A DNA stretch of 25,284 nt from Erythrobacter sp. UBA2510 (GTDB lineage Bacteria; Pseudomonadota; Alphaproteobacteria; Sphingomonadales; Sphingomonadaceae): the NCBI GenBank assembly GCA_002341345.1, contig DDNW01000195.1, positions 1 through 25,284 of the forward strand. The letters run 5' to 3'. Below are positions 1 to 8,351 of the stretch, in pieces. Numbering within the stretch: the stretch's first letter is position 1; every line of letters begins with the position of its first letter. Below the pieces are notes generated by a model. It was not told where the DNA came from, did no database searches, and saw only the letters and a list, made by a program, of their open reading frames with translations. Made by a program: the position numbers and the translations under genes.

Positions 1-1433
1 GGCTCGGCCTTGGGGAAGCTGAGCAGCAGCCACAGCGCGATGGTGACCATGAAGATGATCGTGCCCGCGCGGCGCAGGAAGACATAGGCGCGTTGCCACA
101 GGCCGATCGCAAGGTCCTTGATCCGCGGCAATTGATAGCGCGGCATTTCCATGATGAACCCGCTCGCCGCGCCCTTGGCCAGCGTGTTGCGCAACACCAG
201 CGCAACCACCAGCGCGCCGACGATCCCGGCAAGATAGAGCGCGAACAGCACCAGCCCCTGCAGTCCGATACCCGGCCCGACGCTCGTCTCCGGGATGACC
301 GCCGCGATGATGACGGCATAGACCGGCAGCCGCGCCGAACAGGTCATCAGCGGCGCGACGAGGATCGTGGTCAGCCGGTCCTTGGGATCGGGGATCGAGC
401 GCGCGGCCATGATCCCGGGGATCGCACAGGCGAAACTGGACAGCAGCGGGATGAAGCTTTTGCCCGACAGGCCGACCCCGGCCATCAGACGGTCCATCAG
501 GAAGGCCGCGCGCGCCATGTAGCCCGATTGCTCCATCACCAGGATGAAGGCGAAGAGGATGATAATCTGCGGCAGGAAGACGACGACCGAACCGACACCG
601 GTCAGCACGCCTTCGCTAAGCAGATCGCGAAGAAAACCGGCTGGCAAGCTCGCCTCGACCAATTCGATCAGCACGCCGACCCCGGCATCGAGCGCATCGG
701 CGAAGGGCGTCGCCCAGGCAAAGACTGCCTGAAAGATCACGAACAGCAGCGCGAACAGGATCGGCGGGCCGAGCCATGGGTGCAGCAGCACCTTGTCGAG
801 CTGCGCGTGGAGGCGGTGGCGGGGCGTCTCTTTCAGGATCGCGCCCCTGGCGATGTTCTTCGCCATCAGGCGCCGTTCGGGCAGTGTCAGGTGATCGAAG
901 CGCGGTTCGTGCCGTTCCTCGGTCGGGAGCGTGACCACGGCATCGGCCAGTTCGGTCAGCCCGCGCTTGCGCACCGCGACAGTGTTGACGACCGGCACGC
1001 CGAGCGCGTCCTGCAAAGCGGCGCGGTCGAGCGCCAGCCCGTCTCGCTCGGCCAGATCGACCATGTTGAGCGCGACCACGGTCGGTCGGCCCAGTTCGGT
1101 CAGCTCCTGCGCAAAGACGAGGTGCTGTTCGAGATTGGCCGCATCGACGACCAGAATCAGGATGTCGGGCGTCGCCTCGCCCTTGAACTCGCCGAGGACG
1201 ACCTGCCGGGTTACCTCTTCGTCGGGGCTGGCGGCATCCAGCGAATAGGAGCCGGGCAGATCGATCAGTTCGACCGGCTCGCCGGTGGGCAGGATCATTC
1301 GGCCCGACCGCCGTTCCACCGTGACGCCGGGATAATTGGCGATCTTCTGGCGCGCACCGGTCAGCGCGTTGAACAGCGCACTCTTGCCCGAATTGGGGTT
1401 GCCGACCAGCGCAGCAGTCCTGAGACGGGTCAT
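1..1433 (-). CDS. feoB: Ferrous iron transporter FeoB, 5' part (C-terminus outside window)
   Basis: FeoB is the inner-membrane Fe(II) permease with a cytosolic N-terminal G domain. The visible 477 codons begin MTRLRTAALVGNPNSGKS, with the G1 P-loop at residues 11-18, the G3 motif DLPG at 58-61 and the G4 motif NMVD at 123-126. A hydrophobic multi-span region starts near residue 190 and contains the Gate-type segment (SGKSFIPLLSSFACAIPG). The gene runs off the low-coordinate edge, so roughly the last quarter of a usual 600-plus-residue FeoB is missing. The start codon overlaps the feoA stop as ATGA (1430-1433), which indicates translational coupling. Family assignment is near certain. A long plus-strand ORF over the same DNA is an antisense shadow. 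Confidence 0.96.
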   Translation of the reverse strand, partial: MTRLRTAALVGNPNSGKSALFNALTGARQKIANYPGVTVERRSGRMILPTGEPVELIDLPGSYSLDAASPDEEVTRQVVLGEFKGEATPDILILVVDAANLEQHLVFAQELTELGRPTVVALNMVDLAERDGLALDRAALQDALGVPVVNTVAVRKRGLTELADAVVTLPTEERHEPRFDHLTLPERRLMAKNIARGAILKETPRHRLHAQLDKVLLHPWLGPPILFALLFVIFQAVFAWATPFADALDAGVGVLIELVEASLPAGFLRDLLSEGVLTGVGSVVVFLPQIIILFAFILVMEQSGYMARAAFLMDRLMAGVGLSGKSFIPLLSSFACAIPGIMAARSIPDPKDRLTTILVAPLMTCSARLPVYAVIIAAVIPETSVGPGIGLQGLVLFALYLAGIVGALVVALVLRNTLAKGAASGFIMEMPRYQLPRIKDLAIGLWQRAYVFLRRAGTIIFMVTIALWLLLSFPKAE

Positions 1434-1669
1434 TGGGCAGCGACCTGCATCGCGCGGGCATGGTCTCGGCGCAGCGCCACGATCGTGCGGCCGACCTCGA
1501 TCGCAAGGGGGTCGCGCCCGCCGAAGATGCCGCGATGGGCGACCTTCACCTCGGCCCCGGCATCGATGCCGAGAGCGCGCAGGCGCTTGCCTTCGTCAGG
1601 TGCAATCAGATCCCAGTCCACGCCGGTGATCTGGGCGGTCACGTTATTGTCGAGTTTGTCGAGAGTCAT
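1430..1669 (-). CDS. feoA: Ferrous iron transport protein FeoA
   Basis: A 79-residue protein beginning MTLDKLDNN with the SH3-like FeoA core. Visible features are the residues RLRALGIDAGAEV, a central GRDPLAIEVG strand pair and a basic C-terminus. FeoA is a small cytosolic partner of FeoB needed for Fe(II) uptake. Its length is typical of the family (about 75-85 residues). The reading frame extends upstream in an ORF, but the Met at 1669 gives the normal N-terminus and lies just downstream of a Fur-like palindrome, so it is preferred. The gene overlaps feoB by 4 bases, forming an feoAB operon. coq9 lies upstream on the same strand, separated by 85 bases. Confidence 0.93.
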   Translation of the reverse strand: MTLDKLDNNVTAQITGVDWDLIAPDEGKRLRALGIDAGAEVKVAHRGIFGGRDPLAIEVGRTIVALRRDHARAMQVAAQ

Positions 1670-1710
1670 ACCCTGTTCCACGTCGGTCGCGGTGCCAGAG
1701 AAGGGGGTTA

Positions 1711-1729
1711 ATTGCAACTGCCTCGCAAT
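1711..1729 (-). promoter_or_regulatory. Candidate Fur-type operator upstream of feoA
   Basis: The plus-strand text ATTGCAACTGCCTCGCAAT is an imperfect palindrome with ATTGC/GCAAT arms, and it resembles alphaproteobacterial Fur boxes of the TTGCAA-TC-CAATA type. It sits about 40 bases upstream of the feoA start, in the only non-coding gap (1670-1754) between coq9 and feoA. Iron-dependent repression of feoAB is the inferred role; the match is by eye. Confidence 0.4.
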
Positions 1730-1754
1730 AGAAAAAACTTGATCCTGCGCAAAC

Positions 1755-2435
1755 TCACGCCTGCGGGTAGCGCAACCGGCCGAGGAATCGCGCGATGTCG
1801 AAATGTTCGCGCTGCTGGAACAGCTGCGCCTTGGTCTTTTCGAAGCGCATAATCCCTTCGATCCGGCGGTCGAGGAAGGCCATCGTATCAGCCTTACCCT
1901 CGCTGTCGTCGCCGACGAACACGGCCAAGGTCGCCGCATAGATCGACCCGAGGATCGCACGCTTGGTATAGTGGTTGTAGTCGGTCGCGGTGTCGCCCGC
2001 GAGCCGCCACATCGCATCCGCGCTCGACCAGCCGGACTTGAGCGACCGGGTGACGTTCTGCGGCATCGCCTGAATGGCCAGCGCGCGGCTTAACGCCTCT
2101 TCCAGTCCCTTCGCTGCGTCGAGTCGGAACGCGATCAGCTCTCGAATACGGTCGCGGATCTTCATATTGTCGAGCCGACCGTCGGCGAAATGTGCCTCCA
2201 TGCGCGCATCGACATGGGCGATCCACGCAAGGATCATGGCCATGGCACGGCCGCCAAGCCCCACCTCTGGAAAGGCCAGCTTCGCAACCCCCGGATCGAT
2301 ACTCTCGGCCTCCGCCGCCGCCAGCAGCGACGCCTCGCTCCAGCCGTCGAATATGGCTGCCTGCGCGATCGCGGGCGCGAGGATCAGGCGCAGATCGTCG
2401 AGCGTCGCGTTTTCGTGCTTGTTGCCACTGGTCAT
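1755..2435 (-). CDS. COQ9 family ubiquinone biosynthesis protein
   Basis: COQ9 proteins are lipid-binding accessory proteins of ubiquinone biosynthesis, related to TetR-fold proteins, that assist the hydroxylation steps. This 226-residue protein starts MTSGNKHENATLDDLR. It carries the family features: an N-terminal helical region (LAPAIAQAAIFDGWSEASL), the basic helix MKIRDRIRELIAFRLD, the block WRLAGDTATDYNHYTKRAILGSIYAATLAVF, and a C-terminal amphipathic helix ending RLRYPQA. The start at 2435 lies 4 bases past the upstream ankyrin gene stop. Alternative in-frame starts at 2456 and 2474 would overlap that gene, and no strong ribosome site decides between them. It probably shares a transcript with the ankyrin gene. 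Confidence 0.88.
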   Translation of the reverse strand: MTSGNKHENATLDDLRLILAPAIAQAAIFDGWSEASLLAAAEAESIDPGVAKLAFPEVGLGGRAMAMILAWIAHVDARMEAHFADGRLDNMKIRDRIRELIAFRLDAAKGLEEALSRALAIQAMPQNVTRSLKSGWSSADAMWRLAGDTATDYNHYTKRAILGSIYAATLAVFVGDDSEGKADTMAFLDRRIEGIMRFEKTKAQLFQQREHFDIARFLGRLRYPQA

Positions 2436-2439
2436 ATTA

Positions 2440-3087
2440 TCAGAAACTCGGGCCATATGTGCCCGCCCCGGCACGCTCGCTCTCAGGCTTTTCAGAGCGT
2501 TCGATCAGGGCCAGCAAATTTGTGCTGTCGGGTCCGAGCCGGGCGTAATCGCGCGCCGAGCGACCCGAATTGTCGTAATGGTCTGGGTCAGCACCAGCCT
2601 CGAGCAGGACGCGCATCAACGCCATATTTCGGCCATGGACCGCCGAGATCAGCGGCGTCTCGCCCGCGCTATTGGCAACGTCGATCCGTGCACCGCCCTT
2701 GAGCAGCATCTCCACGCCCTCGACGAAGTTCAGCCGAATCGCCGAAGTCAGCGGATAATTGCCGGCATTGTCGGCAATATTTGGGTTCGCTCCCTTGCCG
2801 AGCAGGAAACTGAGCCAGGTCGCGTCGCGCCGATCGACAACGATGTGCAGGGCGGTACGGCCGTTGGTGATGTCACGCGCATTGATGACGGTGCTGCCCG
2901 GTTCCTCGAGCATGTTGGTGACTTCTTCGCCTTCCTTGTCCTCGACCGCCTTCAGGAATTTGTAGCCATCGGAATACATCTGCGCAGATGCCGGATGTGC
3001 CATGGCGAGTGCGAAGCAGCTTATCAGCGCCGCCAGGGCCGCCCGGATCCCAACCTTGCCAATATTGTTAATCGCCCCGCGTGCCAC
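2440..3087 (-). CDS. Secreted ankyrin-repeat protein
   Basis: A 215-residue protein with a clear signal peptide: a basic N-terminus, a hydrophobic core at about residues 13-30 and a likely cut after HPASA at residue 35. About three to four ankyrin repeats follow between residues 74 and 190, with the signature blocks GRTALHIVVDRR, GNYPLTSAIR and GETPLISAVHGRN, each followed by LL..GA.. turns. Ankyrin repeats bind partner proteins, and this one should act in the periplasm; the partner is unknown. The start is GTG at 3087, preceded by AAGGAG eight bases upstream, which supports this start. The gene is divergent from the SCO1-like gene across an 83-base gap. The C-terminal 25 residues are polar and unstructured. 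Confidence 0.88.
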   Translation of the reverse strand: MARGAINNIGKVGIRAALAALISCFALAMAHPASAQMYSDGYKFLKAVEDKEGEEVTNMLEEPGSTVINARDITNGRTALHIVVDRRDATWLSFLLGKGANPNIADNAGNYPLTSAIRLNFVEGVEMLLKGGARIDVANSAGETPLISAVHGRNMALMRVLLEAGADPDHYDNSGRSARDYARLGPDSTNLLALIERSEKPESERAGAGTYGPSF

Positions 3088-3170
3088 TTACCTTGCTCCT
3101 TCGCCTATTAGCTGCGGACATCCCCGGTTCCGCACCGGATTCGCCCTTGCCGATGTGGCGTTAGCAGAGC

Positions 3171-3791
3171 ATGAACCGGCCTGTCATGTCGCGCGCACTT
3201 CACGCCCGTATCTTTACTGTCATTGCCACGGCCGCATTGCTGGTATCCGGCTGCTCTCAGCAGCCGACTGCACCGCCACCTCTGGAAGGTGCCACGATCG
3301 GCGGCCCCTTCGAACTGATCGACCAGAACGGCGAAACCGTGCGGTGGAGCGATTTCGACGGCAAATATCGCATCGTCTATTTCGGCTATGCCTATTGCCC
3401 GGACGTCTGCCCGTTCGACGTGCAACGCATGATGCTGGGCTACAACCGCTTTGCCGAGGCCGAGCCGGAGCTGGCAGCGCAGGTCCAGCCGATCTTCATC
3501 ACCGTCGATCCCGAACGCGACACGCCCGAAGTCGTCGGTAAGTTCACAAGCAATTTTTCCGAGGATCTGATCGGCCTGACCGGCACGCCCGAGCAGATCG
3601 CAGCCACTGCCAAGGCCTTCGCCATCTATTACGAGAAGGGCGAGCCGAACGAGACCGGCGGCTACCTCGTCGATCACAGCCGCGCCGCTTATCTGTTCGA
3701 TCCCGAGGGCAAGCCGATCGCGCTGCTGCCGGTCGAGGTCGCCGACCAGGGCGATGCCGTCGCTGCGGAACTGGAAAAATGGGTGCAATGA
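3171..3791 (+). CDS. SCO1/SenC family copper chaperone lipoprotein
   Basis: SCO proteins are membrane-anchored thioredoxin-fold copper chaperones for the CuA site of cytochrome c oxidase. This 206-residue protein has a lipobox (LVSGC, Cys28), so it should be lipidated and anchored facing the periplasm. It also has the copper-binding CPDVC motif (Cys76, Cys80) and the conserved His169 in VDHSR. The thioredoxin-like stretch FITVDPERDTPEVV is diagnostic. A second Met at codon 6 (3186) is an alternative start. No oxidase genes are nearby, so it may serve a remote cta cluster. Its stop overlaps the start region of the next gene. Confidence 0.93.
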   Translation: MNRPVMSRALHARIFTVIATAALLVSGCSQQPTAPPPLEGATIGGPFELIDQNGETVRWSDFDGKYRIVYFGYAYCPDVCPFDVQRMMLGYNRFAEAEPELAAQVQPIFITVDPERDTPEVVGKFTSNFSEDLIGLTGTPEQIAATAKAFAIYYEKGEPNETGGYLVDHSRAAYLFDPEGKPIALLPVEVADQGDAVAAELEKWVQ

Positions 3792-4222
3792 GGGAGCGCT
3801 TCTGGGAGCTCGACCTCGAAGATCTCTCGCGTGCCGAATGGGAAGCGTTGTGCGATGGCTGCGGGCGATGCTGCCTGCACAAGCTGGAGGACGAGGACAC
3901 GGGCGAGATCGTCGAGACGAACATCGCCTGCAAGCTGCTCGATACCGGTACCGCGCGCTGCCGCGATTATCGCCACCGCAAAGCCTTCGTTCCCGACTGC
4001 CTGCGCCTGACGCTGCGGCTCGTCAAACAGGTGCCGTGGCTGCCGACGACTTGCGCCTATCGCCGCCGTGCCGAGGGCAGACCGCTGCCACAATGGCACC
4101 CGCTGCTGACCGGCAGTCGCGACGCCATGCTGGCCGCCGGGGCCTGCATCGCGGGCCGTGTCATCAGCGAGACCGTGGCCGGGCCGGTCGAGCATCATAT
4201 CGTCGATTGGGAGTTCCCATGA
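3779..4222 (+). CDS. YcgN/UPF0260 family cysteine-cluster protein
   Basis: A 147-residue member of the YkgJ-type cysteine-cluster proteins (UPF0260, E. coli YcgN-like). The N-terminal Cys motif CDGCGRCC lies at residues 25-32. Further cysteines occur in the blocks ACKLL, ARCRDY, PDCLRL, TTCAYR and GACIAGR, followed by the C-terminal VEHHIVDWEFP typical of the family. The cysteines probably bind a metal or Fe-S cluster; the biochemical role is not established. The start at 3779 has a GGAA eight bases upstream. Met4 at 3788 would instead give an ATGA overlap with the preceding stop. Its stop overlaps the next start as ATGA (4219-4222). Confidence 0.92.
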   Translation: MGAMRERFWELDLEDLSRAEWEALCDGCGRCCLHKLEDEDTGEIVETNIACKLLDTGTARCRDYRHRKAFVPDCLRLTLRLVKQVPWLPTTCAYRRRAEGRPLPQWHPLLTGSRDAMLAAGACIAGRVISETVAGPVEHHIVDWEFP

Positions 4223-4941
4223 TCGACTGGCTGCGCAAGGAGATCAGCGATCCGCATGTCGAGATTGCCGGGCACAGCCTGCCGCTGGCGATCCGCCGCA
4301 ATGCCCGCGCCAAGCGCCTGACCATGCGGCTCGCGCCCGATGGCAGCGAAGTGCGTGTGACGATGCCGCGCTGGGGCCGAACCGTGGATGCCCTCGCCTT
4401 CGCCCATGCGCGTAGCGAGTGGCTGGCTGAACAATTGTGCAAAGTCCCCCAACGACAGGAAATCGTACCGGGCGCGAGCCTGCCCTTTCGCGGTAATGAC
4501 CTGCTAATCGAGTGGCGCGCGGATGCACCGCGACAGCCCCGGCTGGAGGGCAATGCACTGGTCTGCGGCGGGCCGCTGCCCGCGCTCGATGCCCGATTGC
4601 GCCGCTGGCTGGAGGGGCAGGCGCTCGACCTGTTCGCCAACGACCTCGACTATTATTGCGGCCGCGCCGGTCTCGACCTTCCCGACCTGCGGATTTCGCG
4701 GGCACGGCGGCGCTGGGGCAGTTGCTCGGGCAAAAGGTGCATCCGCCTGAACTGGCGGCTGGTGATGGCTCCGTGCCCTGTGCGCCGCTCGGTCGTCGCG
4801 CACGAGGTCGCGCATCTCGTCCATTTCGATCATTCACCCGCCTTTCACGCGCTGCTCGGCGACCTTTACGAAGACGATGTTTCCGCCGCCGATCGCTGGC
4901 TGAAGGCTAATGGTGCAGGGCTTTACGCGCTGTTCGCCTAG
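4219..4941 (+). CDS. YgjP-like M48-type metallopeptidase domain protein
   Basis: A 240-residue protein of the DUF45/YgjP (COG1451) family. It has the Zn motif HEVAH at residues 195-199 and the downstream HSPAFH (His205, His210). Ahead of these is the family signature RRRWGSCSGKRCIRLNWRLVMAP (166-185). The N-terminal half has the usual beta-rich region, including RRNARAKRLTMRL. Family members are described as predicted metal-dependent hydrolases. A protease activity is inferred from the HExxH fold and is not proven. The start at 4219 gives an ATGA overlap with the preceding gene, so the SCO1, Cys-cluster and peptidase genes form a coupled set. Confidence 0.9.
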   Translation: MIDWLRKEISDPHVEIAGHSLPLAIRRNARAKRLTMRLAPDGSEVRVTMPRWGRTVDALAFAHARSEWLAEQLCKVPQRQEIVPGASLPFRGNDLLIEWRADAPRQPRLEGNALVCGGPLPALDARLRRWLEGQALDLFANDLDYYCGRAGLDLPDLRISRARRRWGSCSGKRCIRLNWRLVMAPCPVRRSVVAHEVAHLVHFDHSPAFHALLGDLYEDDVSAADRWLKANGAGLYALFA

Positions 4942-4998
4942 GCGGTGCGACAGACGCACTGGCGCCGCGCGCCTCCTGTCCCTATCTTGCCCGACGCA

Positions 4999-5451
4999 AT
5001 GAAAGATTTCTTCCGCCGCGTATCGCCCAAGCGGGCCGTCAACGACTTTGTCGAGCTGTGGCAACAGCCGACCGAGCATCGCTGGCCGACCCTGGGTGTC
5101 GCCGCTGCCGCGACCTTTGCGATCTTCATGCTGTTCATCCCCGACAGCCAGCGGATCGAGCCGCGCCCGCCCGAGGTCACCTATATCACCAGTTGGGCGG
5201 CCGACCGGACCGATGAGGAGATCATCGAATCCAATATCGCCAACCAAGAGCGCAAGGACGAGCTGGCCGCGATCGAGCAAGAACGCGCCGAGCTGCGCAA
5301 GGACATGTACCGGGCGCTGGGCCGTGCGACCTTTATCGACGTCGACGAGATGGAGGCCGAGATCGAGGCCGAACGAGCCGCCGAAGCAGCCGCTTCCACC
5401 ACGGACCAGAGCGGTACTCAAGAGAACCAAGCGGCCCCCGGTGGCGAATGA
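4999..5451 (+). CDS. Single-span membrane protein of unknown function
   Basis: A 150-residue protein starting MKDFFRRVSPKRAVNDF. One transmembrane helix lies at about residues 30-48 (TLGVAAAATFAIFMLFIP). A Glu- and Arg-rich helical segment follows at about 75-125 (SNIANQERKDELAAIEQER and following), probably a short coiled coil, and then a Thr/Gln-rich tail. The basic residues before the helix suggest a cytoplasmic N-terminus with the coiled coil in the periplasm. I do not recognise a named family. An upstream GTG extension exists, but the ATG at 4999 gives a sensible basic amphipathic N-terminus. The 3' end overlaps the preferred ribD start by 11 bases, so it is likely co-transcribed with ribDE. 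Confidence 0.75.
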   Translation: MKDFFRRVSPKRAVNDFVELWQQPTEHRWPTLGVAAAATFAIFMLFIPDSQRIEPRPPEVTYITSWAADRTDEEIIESNIANQERKDELAAIEQERAELRKDMYRALGRATFIDVDEMEAEIEAERAAEAAASTTDQSGTQENQAAPGGE

Positions 5452-6424
5452 CGAGGACATGCGGTGGCTGAATGCCGCCGCCGCGCTATCCGAACGCGCC
5501 ATTCCCGCCAGCCTGCCCAACCCTCCGGTTGGCGCGATCGTCGTGCGTGATGGGGTGGTGGCCGGGCGCGGCTGGACGCAGGCGGGCGGGCGGCCACATG
5601 CCGAAGCGGTCGCGCTGGCACAGGCCGGACCGCTCGCGGTACGCGCGACGCTATATGTCACCCTCGAACCCTGCGCGCATGAGAGCACGCGCGGCCCGGC
5701 CTGCGCCGACCTCGCTTCGGCGGCGGAGCTGGCGCGCGTCGTCATCGGGGTCGGTGATCCCGATCCGCGCACTTCGTCCAAAGGCGTCGAGCGGCTGAAG
5801 GCTGCGGGTTGCGAGGTTATTGTGCTCGACCATGCGGGGAGCGCGGAGAAGCTCGCGCCCTATATGGTGCGCAAGCGGCTGGGGCGCCCCTTCGTCACAT
5901 TAAAGCTGGCAGTGTCGGCGGACGGCTTTATCGGCCCCACATCGCGCGAGCCGGTCGCGATCACCGGCGCCATCGCCTGCGCACATGTCCACCGCGAGCG
6001 GGCGCGCTGCGACGCGATTCTCGTCGGCGGCTCGACCTTGCGCGGTGATGCGCCCCGGCTTGATGTCCGGCTACCGGGGCTGGAGGAGCGCTCCCCGCGC
6101 CGCTTCGTACTGAGCAGCCAGCCCGCCCCCGATGGCTGGGCGCGGATCGGCGCGCCCGCCGAAATCGCGGCGCTGGAGGACGTCCACCACCTTTATGTCG
6201 AGGGCGGCGGGACGACTGCGCAGGCCTTCCTCGAAGCTGGACTGGTCGACCGGCTGATGCTCTACCGCGCGCCGGTGGCGCTGGGTGAAGGCGTGCCTGC
6301 CTTCGGGGCGCTTGGTCCAGCCATGGCACATATACCCGGCGGCAAATGGCAGAGCATCGGCGAGCGAAGGCTTGGCGATGACACGCTCTGCGTCTATCGC
6401 CCGCGCAGCAACAAAGAGGCCTGA
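5441..6424 (+). CDS. ribD: Bifunctional riboflavin biosynthesis deaminase/reductase RibD
   Basis: RibD deaminates 2,5-diamino-6-ribosylamino-4(3H)-pyrimidinone 5'-phosphate and then reduces the ribosyl side chain. The deaminase domain (about residues 1-140) has the Zn site His53-Ala-Glu55 (RPHAEAVAL), with Cys78 in LEPCAH and Cys88 in GPAC. The reductase domain follows (FVTLKLAVSADGFIG, then AILVGGSTLRGDAPRLDVR) and is compact, giving 327 residues in all. The GTG at 5441 is preferred because VANDEDMRWL aligns with the N-terminus of other RibD proteins. ATG at 5459 is the alternative. The RibD stop directly abuts the ribE start. Confidence 0.94.
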   Translation: MANDEDMRWLNAAAALSERAIPASLPNPPVGAIVVRDGVVAGRGWTQAGGRPHAEAVALAQAGPLAVRATLYVTLEPCAHESTRGPACADLASAAELARVVIGVGDPDPRTSSKGVERLKAAGCEVIVLDHAGSAEKLAPYMVRKRLGRPFVTLKLAVSADGFIGPTSREPVAITGAIACAHVHRERARCDAILVGGSTLRGDAPRLDVRLPGLEERSPRRFVLSSQPAPDGWARIGAPAEIAALEDVHHLYVEGGGTTAQAFLEAGLVDRLMLYRAPVALGEGVPAFGALGPAMAHIPGGKWQSIGERRLGDDTLCVYRPRSNKEA

Positions 6425-7045
6425 ATGTTCACCGGCATAGTCACCGCCATCGGCACCATCGTCCGCCGCGAGCAGCGCGGCGATCTGCGCATCGGCATCG
6501 CCTGCCCATGGGCACCTGAAGACATGGCCATCGGCGCCTCGATCGCCTGTTCGGGCGTGTGCCTGACCGTGGTCGAGCGCGGTGGCCGGGAGGGCGATGG
6601 CTGGTTCGCAGTCGACGTCTCTGCCGAAACCATCTCACGCACGGCCAAGGGCATGTGGGAGGAAGGCGCGAAGCTCAATCTCGAACCCTCGCTGCGTATC
6701 GGTGACGAGATCGGCGGCCATATCGTGACCGGCCATGTCGACGGGATCGGAACGGTCTATGACTGGCAACCTGAAGGCGGCTCGATGCGCGCGACGATTG
6801 CCGCCGATGCCGAACTGGCCCCCTTCATCGCGGCCAAGGGATCGATCACCGTGGACGGCGTTTCGCTGACGGTGAACTCGGTCAGCGACCGGCCCGAGGG
6901 CGACGTGCATTTCGGGCTCAACATCATCCCTCACACCGCCGAGGTAACGACGCTGGGCGAGTTGCGGCAGGGCGGCGAGGTCAATCTCGAGATCGATGTC
7001 GTCGCGCGCTACCTCCAGCGAATGGCTTCGCTAAGGAATCTCTGA
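6425..7045 (+). CDS. ribE: Riboflavin synthase alpha subunit
   Basis: This enzyme dismutates two 6,7-dimethyl-8-ribityllumazine molecules to riboflavin. The 206-residue protein has the typical MFTGIV N-terminus and two internal lumazine-binding repeats. The first carries GASIACSGVCLTVV (about residues 38-51) and the second GSITVDGVSLTVN (about 139-151). The linking segment GGHIVTGHVDGIGTV is diagnostic. The amphipathic C-terminal helix needed for trimer formation ends IDVVARYLQRMASLRNL. The gene begins on the base after the ribD stop. No ribA/ribBA or ribH gene follows, so the rest of the pathway is elsewhere. I saw no FMN riboswitch upstream. Confidence 0.96.
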   Translation: MFTGIVTAIGTIVRREQRGDLRIGIACPWAPEDMAIGASIACSGVCLTVVERGGREGDGWFAVDVSAETISRTAKGMWEEGAKLNLEPSLRIGDEIGGHIVTGHVDGIGTVYDWQPEGGSMRATIAADAELAPFIAAKGSITVDGVSLTVNSVSDRPEGDVHFGLNIIPHTAEVTTLGELRQGGEVNLEIDVVARYLQRMASLRNL

Positions 7046-7096
7046 CCATCTTCCCGTTCGGAGGATGCCCACAGACCCGGCAAACGCGAGATTGCT

Positions 7097-8275
7097 CTAA
7101 GCCGAAACAGCCGCCAGCGCGCCGACGAACTTGTCGATATTGCCCATGGTCAGGCACGCCACATTGATGCGCCCCGATCCGGCCATGTAAATTGCATGCT
7201 CGTTACGCAGCGTCAGGATCTGATCCTTGTCGAGCGGCAGCATCGCGAACATGCCACGCTGACGTCCCAGCGGCGTAAGATCGACGGCCCCGGCATTGCT
7301 CGACGCGGCCAGCTTCTCGCGCACCTGGTTAATGCGTGCGCGCATCGAATCGAGCTCTTCCAGCCACGAGGCCGTAAGCGCCTCGTCATCGAGAATCAGG
7401 CGCACGGCTGCCGCGCCGTGATCGGGCGGCATCGACCAGTTTGCCCGCGCCAGCGCCCATCCGTTTGACATGATTCGTGCCGTTACGTCGGTGTCCTTGC
7501 CCATCGCGTAGAGCGCACCCACGCGGTCGCGATAGAGGCCGAAATTCTTGTCGCAGCTATAGGCGACCAACGCCTCGGGCACGGTGGCGAGCACCTTGCG
7601 CACGCCATAGGCATCGTCTTCCATGCCCAGACCAAGGCCCTGGTAGGCAAGGTCGAGGATCGGCAGCACGCCAGAGGACTTCACCAGCGCGGCGATCTCG
7701 TCCCACTGTTCGGGTGTGTAATCGATGCCGGTCGGGTTGTGGCAGCAGCCATGCAGCAGCACCGCATCGCCCGCTCCCGCACTTTCCAGTGCCGCTCGCA
7801 GCGTGGCCATATCGGCGCTGCCGTCCGCCGCCGCATGCGCGAAGGGCAGCACCTCCAGCGACAGGTCACCCATGATCTGCGCATGGTTGGGCCAGCTCGG
7901 CGTGCCCATCAGCACGCGCGTGGCACCGGCCTTTTTCGCCAGCGCCACGGCGAGGCGCACCGCGCCGGTCCCGCCGGGGGTCTGCATTCCGTCGATCAGT
8001 CCGCCCCTGGCCGGATCGTCACCGCCAAAGATATGCGGCATCAGCGCATAGACGAAGCCCATGTCGCCTTCGGGACCGAGATAGGCCTTGGTCGGCTGGG
8101 TATCGGCCAGCCTGCGCTCAGCCGCCTTGATCGCGGCGAACACCGGCGTCGCGCCATCGGCGGTGCGATAGACGCCCACGCCCAGGTCGATCTTGTCGGG
8201 GCTGGGATCGGCGTTGAAGAGCTTGATCAGCGCGAGCAGCGTGTCGGGCGGTTGCTGGTTGAGAGTGTCGAGCAT
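7097..8275 (-). CDS. Aromatic/aspartate aminotransferase, class I (PLP)
   Basis: A 392-residue fold-type I aminotransferase of the AspC/TyrB group. Visible family features are DKIDLGVGVYRTADG near the N-terminus, QTPGGTGAVRLAV (about residue 97), HGCCHNPTGIDYTPEQW (about 175-191), the PLP lysine in SCDKNFGLYRDRVG (about 240) and the C-terminal substrate Arg region SGRINVA. It should transfer amino groups between aspartate, tyrosine or phenylalanine and 2-oxoglutarate. The Asp before the PLP Lys replaces the usual Ser of SxSKNFGLY. A GGCGGC/GCCGCC hairpin (8278-8295) lies immediately before the start codon and could affect initiation. The upstream neighbour on the same strand is the DUF1134 gene. 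Confidence 0.93.
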   Translation of the reverse strand: MLDTLNQQPPDTLLALIKLFNADPSPDKIDLGVGVYRTADGATPVFAAIKAAERRLADTQPTKAYLGPEGDMGFVYALMPHIFGGDDPARGGLIDGMQTPGGTGAVRLAVALAKKAGATRVLMGTPSWPNHAQIMGDLSLEVLPFAHAAADGSADMATLRAALESAGAGDAVLLHGCCHNPTGIDYTPEQWDEIAALVKSSGVLPILDLAYQGLGLGMEDDAYGVRKVLATVPEALVAYSCDKNFGLYRDRVGALYAMGKDTDVTARIMSNGWALARANWSMPPDHGAAAVRLILDDEALTASWLEELDSMRARINQVREKLAASSNAGAVDLTPLGRQRGMFAMLPLDKDQILTLRNEHAIYMAGSGRINVACLTMGNIDKFVGALAAVSA

Positions 8276-8351
8276 AGGGCGGCGCTCATGCCGCCGCGCG
8301 CGTTGCGGTTCAAGCGTCTAATGCCCGACCACACCGATTTTTCGAAATACC

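Noticed and set aside
93..1742. A 549-codon plus-strand open frame
   Set aside because: It lies antisense to feoB and feoA, which have unmistakable motifs. The product is Arg/Asp/Gln-rich with no domain, as expected of an antisense frame in GC-rich DNA.
8278..8295. GGCGGC/GCCGCC hairpin before the aminotransferase start
   Set aside because: No T-tract, and such GC-rich hairpins are common by chance in this DNA; mentioned in the gene entry only.
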